A stretch of DNA of 5,877 bases from the NCBI GenBank assembly GCA_024226105.1, contig JAAELZ010000294.1:1-5877 (forward strand), written 5' to 3'. The translations under genes were made by a program, and so were the position numbers. Under the pieces are notes generated by a model. The model ran no database searches, was not told where the DNA came from, and was given only the letters and a program-made list of their open reading frames with translations. Positions 5,877-5,877 of this stretch are shown one piece after another (position 1 is the first letter of the stretch; every line of letters starts with the position of its first letter). Source of the stretch: Pseudomonadota bacterium. GTDB taxonomy: Bacteria > Pseudomonadota > Gammaproteobacteria > Arenicellales > Poriferihabitantaceae.

Positions 5877-5877
5877 G

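Overview
The window looks like an ordinary chromosomal segment of a gammaproteobacterium. This rests mainly on the GreB protein, whose tip and C-terminal domain closely resemble those of enteric GreB, and on the RutR-type TetR regulator and Prx5-type peroxiredoxin beside it. I cannot name the genus. Base composition is about balanced by eye. I see no insertion sequence, phage gene, CRISPR array, tRNA or rRNA.

Layout, left to right. (1) The C-terminal three quarters of a RutR-like TetR-family regulator runs in from the left edge on the + strand (2-469). (2) It converges on a Prx5-type peroxiredoxin on the - strand (526-1008), with a hairpin and T-run between them. (3) Upstream of the peroxiredoxin on the same strand lies greB, a transcript-cleavage elongation factor (1135-1632). 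(4) A 153-base divergent region (1633-1785) separates greB from the largest gene. It holds a consensus -10 box pointing towards greB, and a long interrupted inverted repeat that would form the 5' end of the greB mRNA. (5) A 1102-residue signalling protein (1786-5094, +) joins two zinc ribbons, a class III nucleotide cyclase domain, a STAND/AAA-type ATPase and a long TPR-like helical region. (6) It converges on an unrecognised 163-residue protein on the - strand (5144-5635), whose C-terminus is a run of four hexapeptide repeats encoded by an 18-bp tandem repeat. (7) The last 44 codons of another unrecognised - strand gene (5742-5876) enter from the right edge, followed by a weak terminator.

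The genes do not form one obvious pathway. GreB rescues backtracked RNA polymerase, the peroxiredoxin removes peroxides, and the TetR protein is probably a small-ligand-responsive regulator. The large cyclase/ATPase/TPR protein appears to be a self-contained signalling unit with no partner in the window. The parts most worth a second look are its altered cyclase active site, the structured greB leader, and the repeat-tailed hypothetical protein.
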